Source of the DNA: CAVYWD01 sp963772225
GTDB taxonomy: Bacteria; Myxococcota; Myxococcia; Myxococcales; UBA5297
Assembly (NCBI GenBank): GCA_963772225.1
Contig: CAVYWD010000001.1
Location: forward strand, 744,001-808,000
DNA length: 64,000 bases
Reading direction: 5' to 3'
This document shows, piece by piece, positions 25,926 through 35,222 of this stretch. The position numbers and the translations under genes were made by a program. A model generated the notes under the pieces. It made no database searches. It saw nothing but the letters and a program-made list of their open reading frames with translations, and had not been told where the DNA came from. The stretch's first letter is position 1; every line of letters begins with the position of its first letter.

Positions 25926-26798
25926 CTACCAATTCATAGTTTGAGTCAGACGCCGACGCTCCGCCTCAACCAGCGACACCAGCTCTTTGATCGAATCAGC
26001 AAGCTCTTGATGGTTGTGACCGGGTTCGTAGAGCAAGGCTCGCAGATTCATGCTCTCCTCCATAATTGAGACCACCGTCTTTCTGGCCGCATCGATGGGC
26101 ATAATAATGAAATGGGGCCGCGAGCCCTCAAATCGGTAGGCGTGGTCCTCAAGAATCATTTGAATGTCGGGGTCTCGTAGCGAAGCCCCGAGGAAAACAA
26201 AAGTATGCGTAATGAAGAGCGCGTCAAGAAGACGATAGAAGTACGAATGTTCGGTCCGCGCCCGCGCATAGGCGCTTCTCGTGAAAATCGTTCGGTCCGG
26301 AGAATCAATCGTGCCGTGAACCTTCAGGACGACTCGTTGGCTCCGCCGGAACACGTCGGCAACATCTAAGTCGTAGTAGTTCTTGACGAGCACCGTATTC
26401 TGCTGGACGTGATTGGCTCGATTCTCGTAGAGCTTGTCGAAATTTGTCGTGAGCACGAACCTGGAGTCTATTTTGATGATGTCATCGTGTACATCGGCTG
26501 GCTCAAAAGCCTTGTCAGAGTACTCGGATAGCAAGTTCCGCTTGAAGACATCCGGCTTCAAGAAGCGGCGGGCGAGTTCACAGGCAGTTAGAAGATCAGA
26601 CTCATTGACACAAGTCAGGACTTCAGTGCGCTCGTTTGCATTTGTTACGTGATTGGCAAGGAAGGTCAGGTACTCCTTCCAGTCCTTCGGGCGGTCGCCG
26701 TTTTTGTTCTTTGCGTTTTTTGACACCCCCGCGCCAAGGAAGAGCACAGACCGGCGGGAGGCAATGTCCTCAACCAGGTCGATCGGCCAGTCAATCAT
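25926..26798 (-). CDS. SIR2-domain protein (predicted NAD-consuming defence effector)
   Basis: 290 aa. NAD-binding and catalytic elements of the SIR2_2 family are present: FLGAGVS (about 20-26), LTTNFD with the catalytic-type Asn119 (117-121), KVHGT with His161 and FLGASLRDPD (202-211). The N-terminal PIDLVEDIASRRSVLF is also typical. Prokaryotic SIR2 proteins of this group act as NADases in abortive phage defence (Thoeris ThsA, DSR, SIR2-pAgo, SIR2-HerA). Base composition is visibly more AT-rich than in flanking genes, suggesting horizontal acquisition. It overlaps the upstream ParA gene by 8 nt and precedes the methyltransferase by 3 nt. Confidence 0.88.
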   Translation of the reverse strand: MIDWPIDLVEDIASRRSVLFLGAGVSKNAKNKNGDRPKDWKEYLTFLANHVTNANERTEVLTCVNESDLLTACELARRFLKPDVFKRNLLSEYSDKAFEPADVHDDIIKIDSRFVLTTNFDKLYENRANHVQQNTVLVKNYYDLDVADVFRRSQRVVLKVHGTIDSPDRTIFTRSAYARARTEHSYFYRLLDALFITHTFVFLGASLRDPDIQMILEDHAYRFEGSRPHFIIMPIDAARKTVVSIMEESMNLRALLYEPGHNHQELADSIKELVSLVEAERRRLTQTMNW

Positions 26799-27852
26799 GA
26801 GCCGCCCTCGCCTTCTTCTGAGTGCGTCTGAGATTGCTCATCAAAGACTTGCAGAGCCTTCCGATGAATGTGTCGTAGTCACGCTGTTGACTATACTGAC
26901 CTCCTGAAAGGCCGTCCTTGCTTGTTAACCCGTGAATCGGCGCATGAGCCGTCTGCGCCAGAGGCACCAAGCTATACATATGCGGAACATCGCCGAGCCT
27001 GACATCGGACAACTGCAGCGGTGGCGCAAAGAACGCGCCCAAGTTTTCATCAATTCGCGACGGAATCTGCTGAAGAATAGCCTCATAGGCTCCGGTTGCG
27101 CGCTTCTCATCGCGAATCGTCTTGGTGATGTACTGCTGTACTGTGTAGCCTATGAATCGAGACATGCTGGCCGATGAGTTGCGAATGTCATATCTCGCAA
27201 CCTCGGCCTCGTGATCTTCAGCGCATCTCGCAAAGGCTTGATCGTAGTTCTTTTGCCATTTCTCGATCCAGTTGGCAATGTTGTCGACGCCAATGAGGCT
27301 AAAGATGTCACACCCCATTGGCGCAATGAAGTAATCGACCCCGATAAGAATGGACCTATTGAGGGCTCCCAAACTGGGACCAACGTCATATATGAGTAGA
27401 TCGTATGACTTAGAAATATGCCGAAGAAGTTGCGTGTTCCAATTACTAACCCGTGCGCCGCCTAGGTTGCCGCCCAAGAACTGAGTCCAGCCCTGACTGA
27501 GCGTGTCCTCAAGAAGAGCGATCTGAGGATGTCCCGGAACCACTGAAACCCCAAACCGATTGGTCGCGGGCGTCGCGGGCGAAAACTCGGGCGAAAGTGA
27601 GGCGTCGCCGGCTATCAGCGGGGCAAGGATCTCTCGAAGCGAATCGATGGAGGCGTGGTCCTTGGCGCCACCGTAGAGTGCGCCCGTGACCTCTTCTGGG
27701 AGAATCAATTGCGTCGCGTTGCACTGGGGGTCGGCATCAACGACCAGGACGGCAAGTCGCTCCTTCTCAGCGAGATAGGACGCGACGTTACATGCCAGCG
27801 TCGTCTTGCCCACGCCGCCCTTGTTGTTGAAGAAGCAGAGACTCCCTAGCAC
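26791..27852 (-). CDS. ParA-family ATPase in a defence-type operon
   Basis: 353 aa from a GTG start. The deviant Walker A motif KGGVGKTT is at residues 11-18, the A' motif is LVVDADPQCNAT, and a B-type strand is LLIYDVGPSLGALNRS. That puts it in the ParA/MinD/Soj class of dimerising ATPases. A long insert and a C-terminal extension of about 90 residues (after FIGYTVQQYITK) make it larger than plasmid-type ParA (about 250 aa). There is no ParB partner; it is instead coupled by an 8-nt overlap to a SIR2 gene. It is the first gene of the three-gene operon, and 274 nt separate it from gltD. Confidence 0.88.
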   Translation of the reverse strand: MLGSLCFFNNKGGVGKTTLACNVASYLAEKERLAVLVVDADPQCNATQLILPEEVTGALYGGAKDHASIDSLREILAPLIAGDASLSPEFSPATPATNRFGVSVVPGHPQIALLEDTLSQGWTQFLGGNLGGARVSNWNTQLLRHISKSYDLLIYDVGPSLGALNRSILIGVDYFIAPMGCDIFSLIGVDNIANWIEKWQKNYDQAFARCAEDHEAEVARYDIRNSSASMSRFIGYTVQQYITKTIRDEKRATGAYEAILQQIPSRIDENLGAFFAPPLQLSDVRLGDVPHMYSLVPLAQTAHAPIHGLTSKDGLSGGQYSQQRDYDTFIGRLCKSLMSNLRRTQKKARAAHD

Positions 27853-28126
27853 GGAAACCCCCAGGTCAGAACCTACGTCATTACGTTACCATGGACCCTG
27901 GGGGCTCGAGCAAGCAGGCCGTGAGCCTGGGTTGTTTCCAGGAACACGCTCTCGGCATGCACTCAGACAGCGCGACCGTCTCCGCAGCAACCCCGCGCAG
28001 TGATCGCCGGCCCTTCCCAGATTGACTACAGCGCAGTTGTGACGTTCGCTCACCTGCAGCGGGAAAGCGTCGAAGTGCGACCTCCGCCACTGCCACCGGC
28101 AGCCAGGCTGGGCGATCGCCCTCACC

Positions 28127-29611
28127 TCACGGCAGCAGCACCGTCTCATTGTGCGACAAATACCGATCCACCGCCTGCGCCGTCTGCCGCCCTTCTTTGA
28201 TGGCCCAGACGACCAGCGACTGCCCGCGCGCCATATCACCGGCGGCAAACACCCCCGGAATGCTGGTCATCTTTCTCTCATCGGTCCACACATTGCCGCG
28301 CTCGTCGAGCTTGACGCCCAGCTGCTGGAGCATCGGGCGCTCCGGACCTACGAAGCCCATGGCGATGAGCACCAGCTCCGCCGGATAGGTCTTCTCGCTC
28401 CCGGGGATCTCTTTGGGACCGAATCGCCCATCTTCGCCCCTGACCCATTCCACCTTGACCGTCTCGATGGCCTTCACCCCGCCCTCGTCGCCGGTGAAGC
28501 GCTTGGAGAGCACCTCGTAGACGCGCGGGTCGCCGCCCTGCAGCGCCGCGGCCTCCTCCTGCCCGTAGTCCATCTTGTAAACCTTGGGCCACTGCGGCCA
28601 CGGGTTGTCGGCGGCGCGCTGGTCCGGCGGGCGCGGCAGGATCTCCAGCTGCGTCACGCTCTTGCAGCCGTGCCGGAGCGACGTGCCGACGCAGTCGGTC
28701 CCGGTGTCGCCGCCGCCGATGACGACCACGTGCTTGCCCTTGGCCGAGAGGTACTTTCCATCGACGAGCTGCGAGTCGAGCAGGCTCCGCGTATTCGCGG
28801 CGAGGAACTCCATGGCGAAGTGGACGCCCTTTAGCGCGCGGCCCTCGATGGCGAGCTCGCGCGGCAGCCCCGCGCCGCCGCACAGGACGACGGCGTCGTA
28901 GTCCTTCACCAGCCGCTCCGCGGCGATGTGCTTGCCGATCTCCGTCTCGGTGACGAATCGGATGCCCTCGTCCTTGAGCAGCTTGACCCGCCGCTCGACG
29001 AGCCCCTTGTCGAGCTTCATGTTCGGGATGCCGTACATGAGCAGCCCGCCGATCCGGTCGCTCTTCTCGAACACCGTCACCGCGTGGCCGGCGTTGTTGA
29101 GCTGCGCCGCGCACGCGAGCCCCGACGGGCCTGAGCCGATGACCGCCACGCGCTTGCCGGTGCGGATGGGCGGCGGCTCGGGCACGACCCAGCCTTCTTC
29201 AAAGGCCCGGTCGACGATGGTGCATTCAATGAGCTTGATGGTCACCGGCGGCGAGTGAATGCCCAGCGTGCAGCTTCCCTCACAGGGCGCCGGGCAGACC
29301 CGCCCGGTGAACTCGGGGAAGTTGTTGGTCTTGGCCAAGCGGATGTACGCCTCGCGCCACTGGCCCCGGTAGACCAGGTCGTTCCACTCCGGGATGAGGT
29401 TGTTCAGCGGGCAGCCGCTCGCCATGCCCGCGAGCATTCGCCCGGTGTGGCAGAACGGCACGCCGCAATCCATGCACCGCGCCCCCTGCGTGCGCAGGGT
29501 CTGCTCGTCGTAAGGCGGGTGCGTCTCGTCCCAGTCGCGCACGCGCTCCTTCGGCGGCCGCTCGTGCTTCGGCTCGCGCTCGTACTCGAAGAATCCGGTT
29601 GGCTTTCCCAT
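28127..29611 (-). CDS. gltD: Glutamate synthase small subunit
   Basis: 494 aa. The Cys-rich N-terminus (CMDCGVPFC, GCPLNN, CPAPCEGSC) provides the ligands for the 4Fe-4S clusters shared with GltB. FAD and NADPH Rossmann motifs are VAVIGSGPSGLACAAQL (about 152-168) and VVVIGGGDTGTDCVGT (about 293-308). The C-terminal GVFAAGDMARGQSLVVWAI is also standard. The subunit feeds electrons from NADPH to the large subunit for glutamate synthesis from glutamine and 2-oxoglutarate. It lies 72 nt downstream of gltB on the same strand. Confidence 0.95.
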   Translation of the reverse strand: MGKPTGFFEYEREPKHERPPKERVRDWDETHPPYDEQTLRTQGARCMDCGVPFCHTGRMLAGMASGCPLNNLIPEWNDLVYRGQWREAYIRLAKTNNFPEFTGRVCPAPCEGSCTLGIHSPPVTIKLIECTIVDRAFEEGWVVPEPPPIRTGKRVAVIGSGPSGLACAAQLNNAGHAVTVFEKSDRIGGLLMYGIPNMKLDKGLVERRVKLLKDEGIRFVTETEIGKHIAAERLVKDYDAVVLCGGAGLPRELAIEGRALKGVHFAMEFLAANTRSLLDSQLVDGKYLSAKGKHVVVIGGGDTGTDCVGTSLRHGCKSVTQLEILPRPPDQRAADNPWPQWPKVYKMDYGQEEAAALQGGDPRVYEVLSKRFTGDEGGVKAIETVKVEWVRGEDGRFGPKEIPGSEKTYPAELVLIAMGFVGPERPMLQQLGVKLDERGNVWTDERKMTSIPGVFAAGDMARGQSLVVWAIKEGRQTAQAVDRYLSHNETVLLP

Positions 29612-29683
29612 TTGGCGCTTTCGTCCTAATCGTCGATTTTCGGCCGCCGACCCTCGAAGCTTGGAGGCGTGGCGGACGCTTCG

Positions 29684-32600
29684 CTAGTTGCCGCCCAGCC
29701 GCGCCTCGGCGCGCGCATTCATCTCGAAGGCCATCTGCTCCGCTTGATCGACGGCCATGCCCTCCGCCACGAACCGCGCCTGAACTTCGACGACGCGCCT
29801 GTAGTCGTGCGGCATGACCCTGACCAGCTGCTGGACCGTCCGGTCCCAGGCGTCGAGCAACCGCTTGGCGAGGGCGCTGCCGGTCGCCTCTACGTGGCGC
29901 TGGATCATTCCGCGCACCTCGGCGATCTCCTTCGGCTCGACCAAGGTCGACAGGCCCACCATGTCGGGGTTGCAGCGCGACGCGAAGCTGCCGTCCACGT
30001 CGAGCACGTAGGCGACGCCGCCGGACATGCCCGCGGCGAAGTTGCGCCCGGTCTTGCCCAGCACCACCACGCGGCCGCCGGTCATGTATTCGCAGCCGTG
30101 GTCGCCCACGCCCTCGACCACCGCGGTGACGCCCGAGTTGCGCACACAGAAGCGCTCGCCGGCCACGCCGCAGATATAGGCCTCTCCGCTCGTCCCTCCG
30201 TAGAACGCCACGTTGCCGATGATGACGTTCTCCTCGGGCACGAAGGTCGCTTCCTTGGGCGGGGAGACGATGATCTTTCCGCCCGAGAGCCCCTTGCCGA
30301 TGTAATCGTTGGCGTCGCCCTCCAGGGCGAGCGTCATGCCCGGCGGCACGAAGGCGCCGAACGACAGGCCAGCCGAGCCGCGGAACGTGAAGTGGATGGT
30401 GTCCGCCGGCAGCCCCTGCGCGCCGTAGCGGCGCGTGACCTCGCTGCCGGTCATGGTCCCTACCACCCGGTTCGTATTCCGGATGGGCAAGCTCGCCCGC
30501 ACCGCTTTGCCCTCCTCCAGCGCCGGCTTCGCGAGCTCCAGGAGCGTCGTCTTGTCGAGCGCCTGGTCGAGCCCGTGGTCCTGCGGAATGGAGACGGTGC
30601 GCCCGTAGTGCTTGGGAACGGTGGGCTTGAAGAGGATGCGCGAGAAATCCAGGTTGTGCGCCTTCCAGTGATCGACCGCGCGGCGCATCTCCAAGTGCTC
30701 GGAGCGGCCCACCATCTCGTCCAAGGTGCGGTAGCCCAGCATGGCCATGTACTCGCGCAACTCCTGGGCGATGAAGCGCATGAAGTTGACGACGTGCGCC
30801 GGGTCGCCGGCGAACTTGGCGCGCAGCTTCGGGTCCTGCGTGGCCACGCCCACCGGGCAGGTGTTCAGGTGGCAGGCGCGCATCATCACGCAGCCCAGGA
30901 CGACCAGCGGCGCGGTGGCGAAGCCGAACTCCTCGGCACCGAGCAGCGCGCCGATGAGCACGTCGCGGCCGGTCTTGAGCTGGCCGTCGACCTCGACCGC
31001 GATGCGGCTGCGCAGGTCGTTCATCACCAGCACCTGGTGGGTCTCGGCCAGGCCCAGCTCCCAGGGGATGCCGGCGTGCTTGATGGAGGTGAGCGGCGAG
31101 GCGCCGGTGCCGCCGTCGTACCCCGAGACGAGCACCACGTCGGCGTGCGCCTTGGCCACGCCCGCGGCGATGGTGCCCACGCCGACCTCGGCCACCAGCT
31201 TCACGCTGATGCGCGCCTTCTCATTGGCGTTCTTCAGGTCGTGAATGAGCTGCGCCAAGTCCTCGATGGAATAGATGTCGTGATGCGGCGGCGGGCTGAT
31301 GAGCCCCACGCCGGGCGTGGCGTGCCGGACCTTGGCGATGGGCGGGTAGACCTTGTGGCCGGGCAGCTGGCCGCCCTCGCCGGGCTTGGCGCCCTGGGCC
31401 ATCTTGATTTGCAGCTCGCGGGCATTGACGAGGTATTGGCTCGTCACGCCGAAGCGGCCGCTCGCGACCTGTTTGATGGCCGAATTCTTGGAATCGCCGT
31501 TGGCGAGCTTCTCGTAGCGCGCGGGGTCCTCGCCGCCCTCGCCGGTGTTCGACTTCCCGCCGATCCGGTTCATGGCGACGGCCAGCGACTCGTGCGCCTC
31601 TTTGGAGATGGACCCGTAGCTCATGGCGCCGGTCTTGAAGCGCCGCAGGATCCACTCGACCGGCTCGACCTGGTCGATGGGCAACGGCTTGGGCCCCGGC
31701 TTCAGGTCCATGAGGCCGCGCAGGGTGCAGAGGTTCTTCGACTGGTTGTCGACGAGAGCGGTGTATTCCTTGAACAGCTTGTAATCGCCCGTGCGGCAGG
31801 CCTGCTGGAGCTTGTGGATGGTCTCCGGATTGAACAGGTGATGCTCGCCGCCCTGGCGATATTTGAATTGTCCGCCGGCCGGAAGGCTGCGGTGGACGAT
31901 GGGCCGCTTGGGCGGGAAGCCGCGCTCGTGACGCAGCCGCGCTTCCTTGGCGACGACGTCGATGCCCACGCCGCCGACGCGGGTGGCGGTCCAGGTGAAA
32001 TACTCGTCGATGAAGTCCTGGTTGAGGCCCACCGCCTCGAAGACCTGGGCGCCGTGGTAGCTCTGGATGGTGGAGATGCCCATCTTGGAGATGACCTTGA
32101 CGATGCCCTTGTTGACGGCCTTCACGTACTTCTTCTCGGCCTCGACCGCCGAGTTGGGGATGAGCCCGAGCTTCACCTGGTCGTGGATGGTCTCGAAGGC
32201 GAGGTACGGGTTCACCGCCGAGGCGCCGTAGCCCATGAGCAGCGCGAAGTGGTGCACCTCGCGCGGCTCGCCGGTCTCGAGCACCAGGCCGATGCGCGTG
32301 CGCGTCCCCTCGCGGATGAGGTGGTGGTGGACCGCCGAGACCGCGAGCAGCGAGGGGATGGGCGCGTCTTCCGCGTCGTGGCCGCGGTCGGAGAGGACGA
32401 TGAGGTTGAAGCCCTCGGCGATGCACTCCGAGGTCCTCCAGCGCAGGTCCTCGAGCGCCTTGCGCAGCCCCGCGCCGCCGTCCTTGGCGCGGAACAGGAT
32501 GGGCAGCGTGATGGCCTTCAGGCCCCGCGAGCCCTGGCCGCCGTCGAGCGAGCGAAGCTTCTCGAGCTCCTCGTTGCGCAGCACGGGCGTGGGCAGGCCG

Positions 32601-34294
32601 ACCTGGCGGCAGCAGTCGGGGCCCGGCTCGAGGACATTGCCCTCGGGGCCGACCGCCGTCTCCACGGCCATGATGATCTCTTCGCGGATGGCGTCGACCG
32701 GCGGGTTCGTCACCTGCGCGAAGAGCTGCTGGAAATAGCTGAAGAGCGGCTGGGGCTTCTCCGACAGCACCGCGAGCGGCGTGTCGGTGCCCATGGAGCC
32801 GATGGGCTCGGTGCCGGTCGACGCCATGGGGTTGATGAGCATGGCCACGTCTTCGGACGTGTAGCCGAACACCTCTTGGCGCCGCAGGACCGTCTCGTGG
32901 TCGGGCTCGATGACCCGACCCGGCTTGGGCAGCTCCTCGAGCCGCAGAATGTACTGCGACAGCCACTGCGCGTACGGCGCCTCGCCGGCGATGCGCTCCT
33001 TGAGCTCGCCGTCGGAGACGATGCGCTGCTCCTGGGTGTCGACCAAGAACATCCGGCCCGGCTGCAGGCGGCCCTTGGTGAGCACCAGGTGCGGCGGGAC
33101 TTCGAGGACGCCGACCTCGGAGGCCATGACCACCAGGCCGTCGCGGGTGACGTAATAGCGGCTGGGGCGCAGGCCGTTGCGGTCGAGCACCGCGCCAACC
33201 CGCACACCGTCCGTGAAGGCGATGGAGGCCGGTCCGTCCCAGGGCTCGAGGAGGCAGCTGTGGAACTCGTAGAACGCCCGCTTGTCGGCGCTCATGGACT
33301 CGTCGCGGCTCCACGGCTCGGGCACCATCATCATCATGGCGTGCGGCAGCTCGCGGCCGGCCAGGGTGAACAGCTCGAGCACGTTGTCGAACATGGACGA
33401 GTCGGAGCCGTCGGTGTCGATGACCGTGAGGATTTTCTGCAGGTCGTCGCCAAAGAGCTTGGACTTCATCATCGACTGGCGGGCGTGCATCCAGTTGATG
33501 TTGCCGCGCAGCGTGTTGATCTCGCCGTTGTGCGAGATGTAGCGATACGGGTGCGCGCGGGCCCACGAGGGGAAGGTGTTGGTCGAGAAGCGCGAGTGGA
33601 CCATCGCCAGCGCGCTCGACACCGACGCGTCCTGGAGGTCCAGGTAGAACGCCCGGAGCTGGGGCGCGTTCAACATGCCCTTATAGACGACGGTCTTGTA
33701 GGAAAGGCTCGGCACGTAGAAGGTGCCGCGCCCTTTGATGGCCGAGCGCGAGACCTTCTTCTCCACCAGCCGGCGAATGACGTACAGCTTGCGCTCGAAG
33801 GCGGCCTCGTCCTCGACCGCGCCGCCGCGGCCGATGAAGATCTGCCGGATGACGGGCTGGCTGGTCTTGGCGGTGGGCCCGAGCGTGGCGTTGTCGGTCG
33901 GCACGTCGCGCCAGCCCAGGACGAACTGGCCCTCCTCGCGCACCACGTCCTCGAAGATGCGCTCGCAAGCGGCGCGCCCCTCGGCGTTCGACGGCAAGAA
34001 GACCATGCCGACCCCGAACTGCCCGTCGCCCGGCAGCGCGAAGCCCAGGCGCCCGCAGGCCTCGCGCAGGAAGGCATGCGGGAGCTGCAGGAGGATGCCG
34101 GCGCCGTCGCCGGTGTTCTTCTCCGCGCCGACCGCGCCGCGGTGCTCGAGATTCACGAGCACGGTGAGCGCCTTCTCCACGATGTCGTGGGACGCGCGCC
34201 CCTTGATGTCGACCACGAAGCCGAAGCCGCAGGCGTCGTGCTCGTTCTTCGGGTCGTAGAGGCCTTGCTTCTCGGGACAGCCACTGTCGGTCAT
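29684..34294 (-). CDS. gltB: Glutamate synthase large subunit
   Basis: 1536 aa from the ATG at 34294, preferred over the ATG two codons earlier because GAGAAGG lies 8 nt upstream of it. The N-terminal amidotransferase domain starts at the Cys of HDACGFGF, which becomes the nucleophile after removal of a short propeptide. EHRGAVGAEKNTGDGAG and the FMN-binding central domain (GEGGEDPARY, then VSGYDGGTGASPLTS) follow, then the 3Fe-4S ligand region CHLNTCPVGVATQ. The chain ends with the right-handed beta-helix GXGXG domain (EGDANDYIGKGLSGG and following). It is the full length expected for GltB, with no breaks. Confidence 0.95.
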   Translation of the reverse strand: MTDSGCPEKQGLYDPKNEHDACGFGFVVDIKGRASHDIVEKALTVLVNLEHRGAVGAEKNTGDGAGILLQLPHAFLREACGRLGFALPGDGQFGVGMVFLPSNAEGRAACERIFEDVVREEGQFVLGWRDVPTDNATLGPTAKTSQPVIRQIFIGRGGAVEDEAAFERKLYVIRRLVEKKVSRSAIKGRGTFYVPSLSYKTVVYKGMLNAPQLRAFYLDLQDASVSSALAMVHSRFSTNTFPSWARAHPYRYISHNGEINTLRGNINWMHARQSMMKSKLFGDDLQKILTVIDTDGSDSSMFDNVLELFTLAGRELPHAMMMMVPEPWSRDESMSADKRAFYEFHSCLLEPWDGPASIAFTDGVRVGAVLDRNGLRPSRYYVTRDGLVVMASEVGVLEVPPHLVLTKGRLQPGRMFLVDTQEQRIVSDGELKERIAGEAPYAQWLSQYILRLEELPKPGRVIEPDHETVLRRQEVFGYTSEDVAMLINPMASTGTEPIGSMGTDTPLAVLSEKPQPLFSYFQQLFAQVTNPPVDAIREEIIMAVETAVGPEGNVLEPGPDCCRQVGLPTPVLRNEELEKLRSLDGGQGSRGLKAITLPILFRAKDGGAGLRKALEDLRWRTSECIAEGFNLIVLSDRGHDAEDAPIPSLLAVSAVHHHLIREGTRTRIGLVLETGEPREVHHFALLMGYGASAVNPYLAFETIHDQVKLGLIPNSAVEAEKKYVKAVNKGIVKVISKMGISTIQSYHGAQVFEAVGLNQDFIDEYFTWTATRVGGVGIDVVAKEARLRHERGFPPKRPIVHRSLPAGGQFKYRQGGEHHLFNPETIHKLQQACRTGDYKLFKEYTALVDNQSKNLCTLRGLMDLKPGPKPLPIDQVEPVEWILRRFKTGAMSYGSISKEAHESLAVAMNRIGGKSNTGEGGEDPARYEKLANGDSKNSAIKQVASGRFGVTSQYLVNARELQIKMAQGAKPGEGGQLPGHKVYPPIAKVRHATPGVGLISPPPHHDIYSIEDLAQLIHDLKNANEKARISVKLVAEVGVGTIAAGVAKAHADVVLVSGYDGGTGASPLTSIKHAGIPWELGLAETHQVLVMNDLRSRIAVEVDGQLKTGRDVLIGALLGAEEFGFATAPLVVLGCVMMRACHLNTCPVGVATQDPKLRAKFAGDPAHVVNFMRFIAQELREYMAMLGYRTLDEMVGRSEHLEMRRAVDHWKAHNLDFSRILFKPTVPKHYGRTVSIPQDHGLDQALDKTTLLELAKPALEEGKAVRASLPIRNTNRVVGTMTGSEVTRRYGAQGLPADTIHFTFRGSAGLSFGAFVPPGMTLALEGDANDYIGKGLSGGKIIVSPPKEATFVPEENVIIGNVAFYGGTSGEAYICGVAGERFCVRNSGVTAVVEGVGDHGCEYMTGGRVVVLGKTGRNFAAGMSGGVAYVLDVDGSFASRCNPDMVGLSTLVEPKEIAEVRGMIQRHVEATGSALAKRLLDAWDRTVQQLVRVMPHDYRRVVEVQARFVAEGMAVDQAEQMAFEMNARAEARLGGN

Positions 34295-34694
34295 CTGCAT
34301 CGCCTTCTCGGTTCGCAAAGAAGCTCTCCGCCCGGGCGCCCCGGGACCGCGCCGCGAGCGCCGCTCTCGGCTGGAGGTTGGGGTGAAGCTGGGCTGAGGA
34401 AGTGAGTGTGAAACTCGACCGCCGCGCACTGCGCGTCAACGGCGGGCTGACCAGCTTTGCACTCGCCGCGCCAGGTTTCCGAGGCGCTGCGCTGCCGGTT
34501 CCGCGCTAGGACAGCCGCCGCGGAGTCGGCGGGAAACGGATGCTCTGACATCGCTCGTCAACTCTTCCAGATTCGGACGAGAGGGGTCAAGGAAATGAAG
34601 ATCTTACCAGGCGCCGTGGCCATCTGACCAGCCCTTCGAGTCGATCGGCCGAATCGTGCGCAGCCTCGCCCTCGCTCGGTGCCTGTCCAGGACC
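34295..34694. other. 400-bp leader/promoter region of gltB
   Basis: The region lies between the nuclease-like gene and gltB, both on the minus strand. It has a gltB ribosome site (GAGAAGG, 34303-34309) and minus-strand TTGACC and TTGACG hexamers near 34550-34590 without a convincing -10 partner. A short frame within it lacks protein-like character. No riboswitch or terminator was recognised. Confidence 0.4.
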
Positions 34695-35222
34695 TCAGGC
34701 CCGCTCTCCCGGAACCGAGGCGACCGACCACGGCAAGCGATGAGACCTGCCGAGCTCGATGACCAGAGGATGAGCATCGACGACCTTCACGAGCTGCTTC
34801 AGCTTCTGCTGCAGCTTCGAGAGTTCGTAACTGCGAGGGAACAGCTTCGAGTGTCTCTCGGCCTGTTCGAGGTGCAAGACGATGCGGACGCTTCGCGCTC
34901 GGAGATGCCTCCGGGCGTTCTCCCGATGGACGTGATCGCTGTGCCACACGGCGGCAGCGAAGAGCCCGGCCAGGGAGTCTCGGACCTTGACGGCGATCTC
35001 TTCCGCCAGCTCGAGGCTCTTGGTCCGCGCATGGACGCGGTAGTCCTTGAGCTCCACGAGCCACAGCGTCTCGCTCGAGTCCTGCGCCACGAAATCGACC
35101 GCCTTGTTTCCACCAAAGGCTCCATCGAAATGCTCGCGATAGAAAGGCCATTCATCGTATTTCGAGGCAGTCCAGCTCGAATCGAAGCGATGTTCGAGAG
35201 CGCCCTCTCGAAGCGTGGTCAC
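34695..35222 (-). CDS. PD-(D/E)XK nuclease-like protein paired with an ATPase
   Basis: 175 aa, no family name known to me. The N-terminal half has the core pattern of PD-(D/E)XK nucleases: Asp43 in KAVDFVA, then Glu57 and Lys59 in LWLVELKDYR, with a hydrophobic strand before each. The C-terminal half is helical and basic, with a leucine-rich stretch (ELSKLQQKLKQLVKVV). Its GTG start overlaps the ATPase stop as GTGA, so the two proteins are made together. A nuclease activated by an ABC-type ATPase is the logic of several anti-phage systems, but the substrate and role here are inference. Confidence 0.65.
   Translation of the reverse strand: MTTLREGALEHRFDSSWTASKYDEWPFYREHFDGAFGGNKAVDFVAQDSSETLWLVELKDYRVHARTKSLELAEEIAVKVRDSLAGLFAAAVWHSDHVHRENARRHLRARSVRIVLHLEQAERHSKLFPRSYELSKLQQKLKQLVKVVDAHPLVIELGRSHRLPWSVASVPGERA

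Noticed and set aside
29669..34405. Very long open frame (about 1578 codons) on the plus strand antisense to gltB
   Set aside because: It mirrors a perfectly conserved glutamate synthase gene, is rich in Arg/His/Gly/Ala without domain motifs, and is the usual by-product of GC-rich third codon positions.
34291..34551. Small minus-strand ORF in the gltB leader
   Set aside because: No ribosome site or protein-like composition, and it overlaps the gltB start in another frame.
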